Assembly (NCBI GenBank): GCA_964354345.1
Contig: CAYGZL010000023.1
Span: 62,001-126,000 of the forward strand
From: CAYGZL01 sp964354345
GTDB taxonomy: Bacteria; Chloroflexota; Anaerolineae; Anaerolineales; UBA4823
DNA length: 64,000 nt
Direction of reading: 5' to 3'
Part shown: positions 62,401-64,000 of the stretch, in pieces
How positions within the stretch are numbered: the stretch's first letter is position 1
Layout of the letters: every line of letters begins with the position of its first letter
Notes under the pieces: model-generated
Databases searched by the model: none
Told to the model about the DNA's origin: nothing
Seen by the model: only the letters and a program-made list of their open reading frames with translations
Translations under genes and position numbers: made by a program

Positions 62401-62811
62401 TCGGTCGACCAGCAAGTGCTCGAGCAGCAGGTACTCCAGCCGCAGGTACCCCTGTGCGGGCAAGTACTCTTGCACGGGCAAGTACTCTTGCACGGGCATT
62501 GTTACCAGAAGGCTCGTCCTCCTGCTGCGGATGGCTATGCTACGGGTGTCGCGGCCACCATAGAAATGTTAGAAGGGGTGGGGTATCAGGTGGAGCTGAT
62601 TGACGCAAGCTGCTGTGGGATGGCTGGCGCATTTGGTTATGAAGCAGAGCATTACCAACTCTCCCAACGTGTGGCGGAGATGTCACTCCTACCCGCGGTT
62701 CGTAAAGCAGGGCAGGAGGTGCTCATCGCTGCAGCCGGGGTGTCCTGTCGATCCCAGATTAAGGATGGAAGTGGACGTGAGGTAGTTCATCCCATATCTT
62801 TATTATTCTAA
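59416..62811 (+). CDS. Giant FAD-linked oxidase/Fe-S oxidoreductase (D-lactate/glycolate dehydrogenase-like)
   Basis: An 1131-residue fusion. Residues about 60-310 are the FAD-binding domain (ARGAGSSLAGQAIGPALILD, ATMGGSLANNATGAHSIVYG), followed by the FAD-oxidase C domain with SAGCLHIRPLLNLK and GGSISGEHGDGLARSEWL. Next come two 4Fe-4S clusters (CNGAGVCR with MCPSF, and CLACKGCQAECP), then one or two CCG cysteine-rich domains ending SCCGMAGAFGYEAEHYQL and a final Cys. The layout matches GlcD-GlcF-type respiratory dehydrogenases for D-lactate, glycolate or D-2-hydroxy acids. Near residue 1005-1028 the sequence is expanded by short tandem repeats, described separately. The first 30 or so residues may be untranslated, since no ribosome-binding site precedes the ATG. 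Confidence 0.88.
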   Translation: MRCFIYSGLNPDILHKSSYNYLYSTFPDATLSPEFDSPLHDLAQALQKALTGEVRTDPVTRLLYSTDASIYQIDPLGVAFPRTLDELTAAVEICATYNVPILARGAGSSLAGQAIGPALILDCSRYLDHLVAIDPTARTAIVEPGLVMAAFNQAVAKYGLQFGPDPASAERATMGGSLANNATGAHSIVYGMFADHLLSADVILSDGSQASFDELSLETAIERARQPTREGGIYRSALEIREQYAAAIHQHWPRTWRRAAGYSLNYLLPWSPSAPPQWERGQQLSLSSQPPAIDNVSTAEFKTNCGYPDMLPYPPVRYGCLNLAPLLAGSEGTLAVIRRAAVRLVPLPKHTILCVLTYPNLAEACDAVPTLLESGPSAVELIPPELIHLARSLPAYAHQLNVIGSLLQHNLNSITQAGLPVLLVIEYSGDDLSLLREKARALRLLSKFQAQNLTTELFVAEEPDIQRQVWNVRKVGLGILMSTPGDVKPVAFIEDLAVPVERLGEFAREMERILAQHGVRGNVYAHASAGCLHIRPLLNLKTVSGVQALRSIAAQAVALTLRLGGSISGEHGDGLARSEWLEQMYGPELLSAFRELKTAADPYGLLNPGKIVARQGGVGRDLAPPMDVNLRYGADYQPRAWRTTLDFTRQGGLVGAVEQCNGAGVCRKADGVMCPSFQATRDEMHSTRGRANLLRAMLSARTTTKNISGAATEKAVYEALDLCLACKGCQAECPSGVDMTRLKYEFLNHYYAQPRRHRRLRDYLFGYIGSLAQWGHLFAPLINPLLGNARMAGQLERRIGLTHQRRFPQMNFHSLRSQTKSLTRYWRNGRTTDRQPALEQVLLLSDAFTEYFNPQAGLATVKALGAAGCAVTVLPVLGAGRTLISKGFLEPARRHARLLLAAIERLDPSGKMAVVGIEPSEIYTLRDEYLDLLIGSNSVDSKLAARVESLAQRAWLIDEFLVRPGSDSKGGPRPQNRLMRVVEFLDSGNRNASKESVDQQVLEQQVLQPQVPLCGQVLLHGQVLLHGHCYQKARPPAADGYATGVAATIEMLEGVGYQVELIDASCCGMAGAFGYEAEHYQLSQRVAEMSLLPAVRKAGQEVLIAAAGVSCRSQIKDGSGREVVHPISLLF
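62458..62493 (+). repeat. Perfect 18-bp tandem repeat inside the oxidoreductase gene
   Basis: GGGCAAGTACTCTTGCAC occurs at 62458-62475 and again at 62476-62493, followed by the start of a third copy (GGGCA). Degenerate 15-18-base copies extend back to about 62410. The repeat is in frame and encodes GQVLLH twice, duplicating the conserved LLHGHCYQKA motif region of the CCG domain. Confidence 0.85.
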
Positions 62812-62835
62812 TATCCAATATACAAGATTGCCTGC

Positions 62836-62863
62836 CTGACAATTGGACATTTTATAGTACAAT
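62836..62863 (+). promoter_or_regulatory. Predicted promoter of the glycoside hydrolase gene
   Basis: CTGACA (62836-62841) and TACAAT (62858-62863) are separated by 16 bases. The start site would fall near 62870, leaving a leader of about 97 bases. Confidence 0.5.
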
Positions 62864-62881
62864 AATTCAAATCTTAACCTC

Positions 62882-62913
62882 CACACTCGGATAATTATCC
62901 TGACTTGCGTGTG
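62882..62913 (+). promoter_or_regulatory. Leader stem-loop with a 12-bp palindrome
   Basis: The palindrome GGATAATTATCC (62889-62900) is enclosed by CACAC (62882-62886) and GTGTG (62909-62913), which can pair. It lies just after the predicted transcription start, so it may be an operator or a structured mRNA leader. Confidence 0.4.
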
Positions 62914-62966
62914 ATAGATTTTCCCTCATAATTCAGACCTATTCTAAACCTTGAAGAGGTAGGCCT

Positions 62967-64000
62967 ATGAACAAGAAAAATTCTCCCTCAGCTACGTGGA
63001 AATATAAAGCCTTTTCTGTGGCAATTGCCAGTCTTTTGCTAGTTTCTTTATTCCTTGGAGCGATTATACCCAAAGCGAACGCCGCGGAAGATAGCCCGGA
63101 GATTACCCTGCCGGTTACTCCTTTCGGGACTGAAATGCTCCATATCGACCTGGCTACCGGATTCGATAAAGTCCAACAAACCCAAACGAAATGGCTGCGC
63201 GGCATCCAGGTGATCTGGTCGCAAGCCGAGGTGACTCAGGGCCAATACAACTGGACGCAGGTCCAATCGTTGGTGACCGAGTTGCGCACTGCCATGATTA
63301 ATGGCATGGAGCCGATTGTGGTCATCCGTAGCGCACCTACCTGGGCGCAGCGTGAAAATACGTCGTGCGGTCCTATCCAGCAGGTCAAGTTTGGCGCGTT
63401 TGGCGACTTCATGTATACCTTACTTACCAGCTCTCCGTTGGCTGGCATTACCGATAGCCTGGGGAACCCGCTCAAAGTGAAGTATTGGGAAATCTGGAAT
63501 GAGCCCGATATCTCCTGGAAGGCTGCCGCCAAAGATCAATTCTGGGGCGGTTGTTGGGGTGATGATAGCGATACATATTACGGCGGTGGGTATTTTGCCT
63601 CCATGCTCAAGGTGGTTTATCCACGGATTAAGGACGCCGATCCCAATGCCCAGGTCATCCTGGGTGGTTTACTCCTGGAATGTGATTGGCGCAATCCCCC
63701 TTTGGGCAAGGATTGCAGCTCCAGCCGTTTCCTGGAAGGTGTTCTAAAAAACAATGGTGCGCCCTATTTCGATGGTGTGGCTTTCCACGCGGTGGATTAT
63801 TACAATGGCGTCGAGAGCAAATACAGTAATCCGAACTGGAAGACGGATAACAATAATGGCCCGGTTCTCCAGGTGAAGGCAGCTTTCATAAAGGATTTAC
63901 TGGGTTCATATAACGTCACCGGAAAGTACCTGCTTAACACAGAAAATGCCATTGTCTGTGATACCTGCGCCAACGATAATGTCTTCGAAGCCACCAAAGC
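62967..64000 (+). CDS. Secreted glycoside hydrolase, clan GH-A-like (partial, C-terminus beyond window)
   Basis: The first 344 codons are present and open to the right edge. A signal peptide (about residues 12-39, ending PKANA) precedes a (beta/alpha)8-type domain. KYWEIWNEPDISWK contains the Asn-Glu-Pro motif with the acid/base Glu179 of clan A glycosidases (GH5, GH39 and relatives). A later strand KYLLNTENAI could supply the nucleophile glutamate. VVIRSAPTWAQRE and QVILGGLLLECDWR agree with xylosidase/glucanase-like barrels. It should cleave plant- or microbe-derived polysaccharide outside the cell; the substrate is unknown. AGAGGTAGG precedes the ATG. Confidence 0.8.
   Translation, partial: MNKKNSPSATWKYKAFSVAIASLLLVSLFLGAIIPKANAAEDSPEITLPVTPFGTEMLHIDLATGFDKVQQTQTKWLRGIQVIWSQAEVTQGQYNWTQVQSLVTELRTAMINGMEPIVVIRSAPTWAQRENTSCGPIQQVKFGAFGDFMYTLLTSSPLAGITDSLGNPLKVKYWEIWNEPDISWKAAAKDQFWGGCWGDDSDTYYGGGYFASMLKVVYPRIKDADPNAQVILGGLLLECDWRNPPLGKDCSSSRFLEGVLKNNGAPYFDGVAFHAVDYYNGVESKYSNPNWKTDNNNGPVLQVKAAFIKDLLGSYNVTGKYLLNTENAIVCDTCANDNVFEATK

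Noticed and set aside
1..64000. tRNA, rRNA, insertion sequences or prophage
   Set aside because: Read through for cloverleaf-like stretches in the spacers, transposase motifs and terminal inverted repeats; none was found by eye. A covariance-model scan would be decisive.

Overview
The window looks like chromosomal DNA of a Chloroflexota bacterium, most likely class Anaerolineae. This is inference. The support is: lipoproteins and secreted proteins with Thr-Pro-rich linkers, a mix of typical bacterial housekeeping genes (rel, hflX, trmFO, ATP-dependent pckA, tatA), a B-family polymerase-like gene of an archaeal/Chloroflexota type, and a small Cys-rich protein with an acidic tail that I associate with this class. 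I see no rRNA or tRNA gene, CRISPR array, insertion sequence, phage gene or recognisable DNA-binding transcription regulator. No gene-free stretch exceeds 300 bases; the longest is about 230 bases, at 1583-1816.

Layout. 1-1800: start of a branched-chain amino acid ABC uptake operon (binding protein, then permease running off the left edge) with a long leader. 1817-8830: an EamA exporter, alanine racemase with a truncated nucleotidyltransferase remnant in front of it, a P-loop kinase, a DUF885 metallopeptidase, an aminoglycoside-phosphotransferase-like kinase and two tandem secreted paralogues. 9006-10157: a Gfo/Idh/MocA-fold protein without the usual catalytic lysine. 10187-23909: a cell-surface polysaccharide cluster on the minus strand, with a Wzm/Wzt-type ABC exporter first, then a GT2, a GT4-GT2 fusion, a GT4, a degenerate GT2, a large membrane glycosyltransferase, another GT2, another GT4 and a mannose-1-phosphate guanylyltransferase.

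23944-27053 is the most unusual part: a three-gene operon of a RecA-fold protein without a P-loop, a small helical protein and a B-family DNA polymerase whose polymerase and exonuclease metal sites both look damaged. It has its own predicted promoter and an array of GGGTGA half-sites. 27211-30665 carries a tandem universal stress protein and a LonB-like protease.

30765-41464 (plus strand): a lipid acyltransferase, a lipoprotein penicillin-binding protein, a 4'-phosphopantetheinyl transferase, a three-subunit acyl-CoA carboxylase, a Rel (p)ppGpp enzyme, a MoeA relic and the small acidic protein. 41472-44129: a secreted C39-type peptidase, a lipoprotein and a methyltransferase. 44145-51456 (minus): tatA, a thioredoxin-VKOR fusion and the complete [NiFe]-hydrogenase maturation set hypA-B-F-C-D-E, without hydrogenase structural genes. 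51571-55244 (plus): trmFO, an M28 peptidase and hflX. 55253-59239 (minus): a thermonuclease lipoprotein, pckA and an aminotransferase. 59416-64000 (plus): a giant FAD/Fe-S oxidoreductase and a secreted glycoside hydrolase cut by the window end.

Functions were assigned by reading motifs in the translated proteins. No database search was run.
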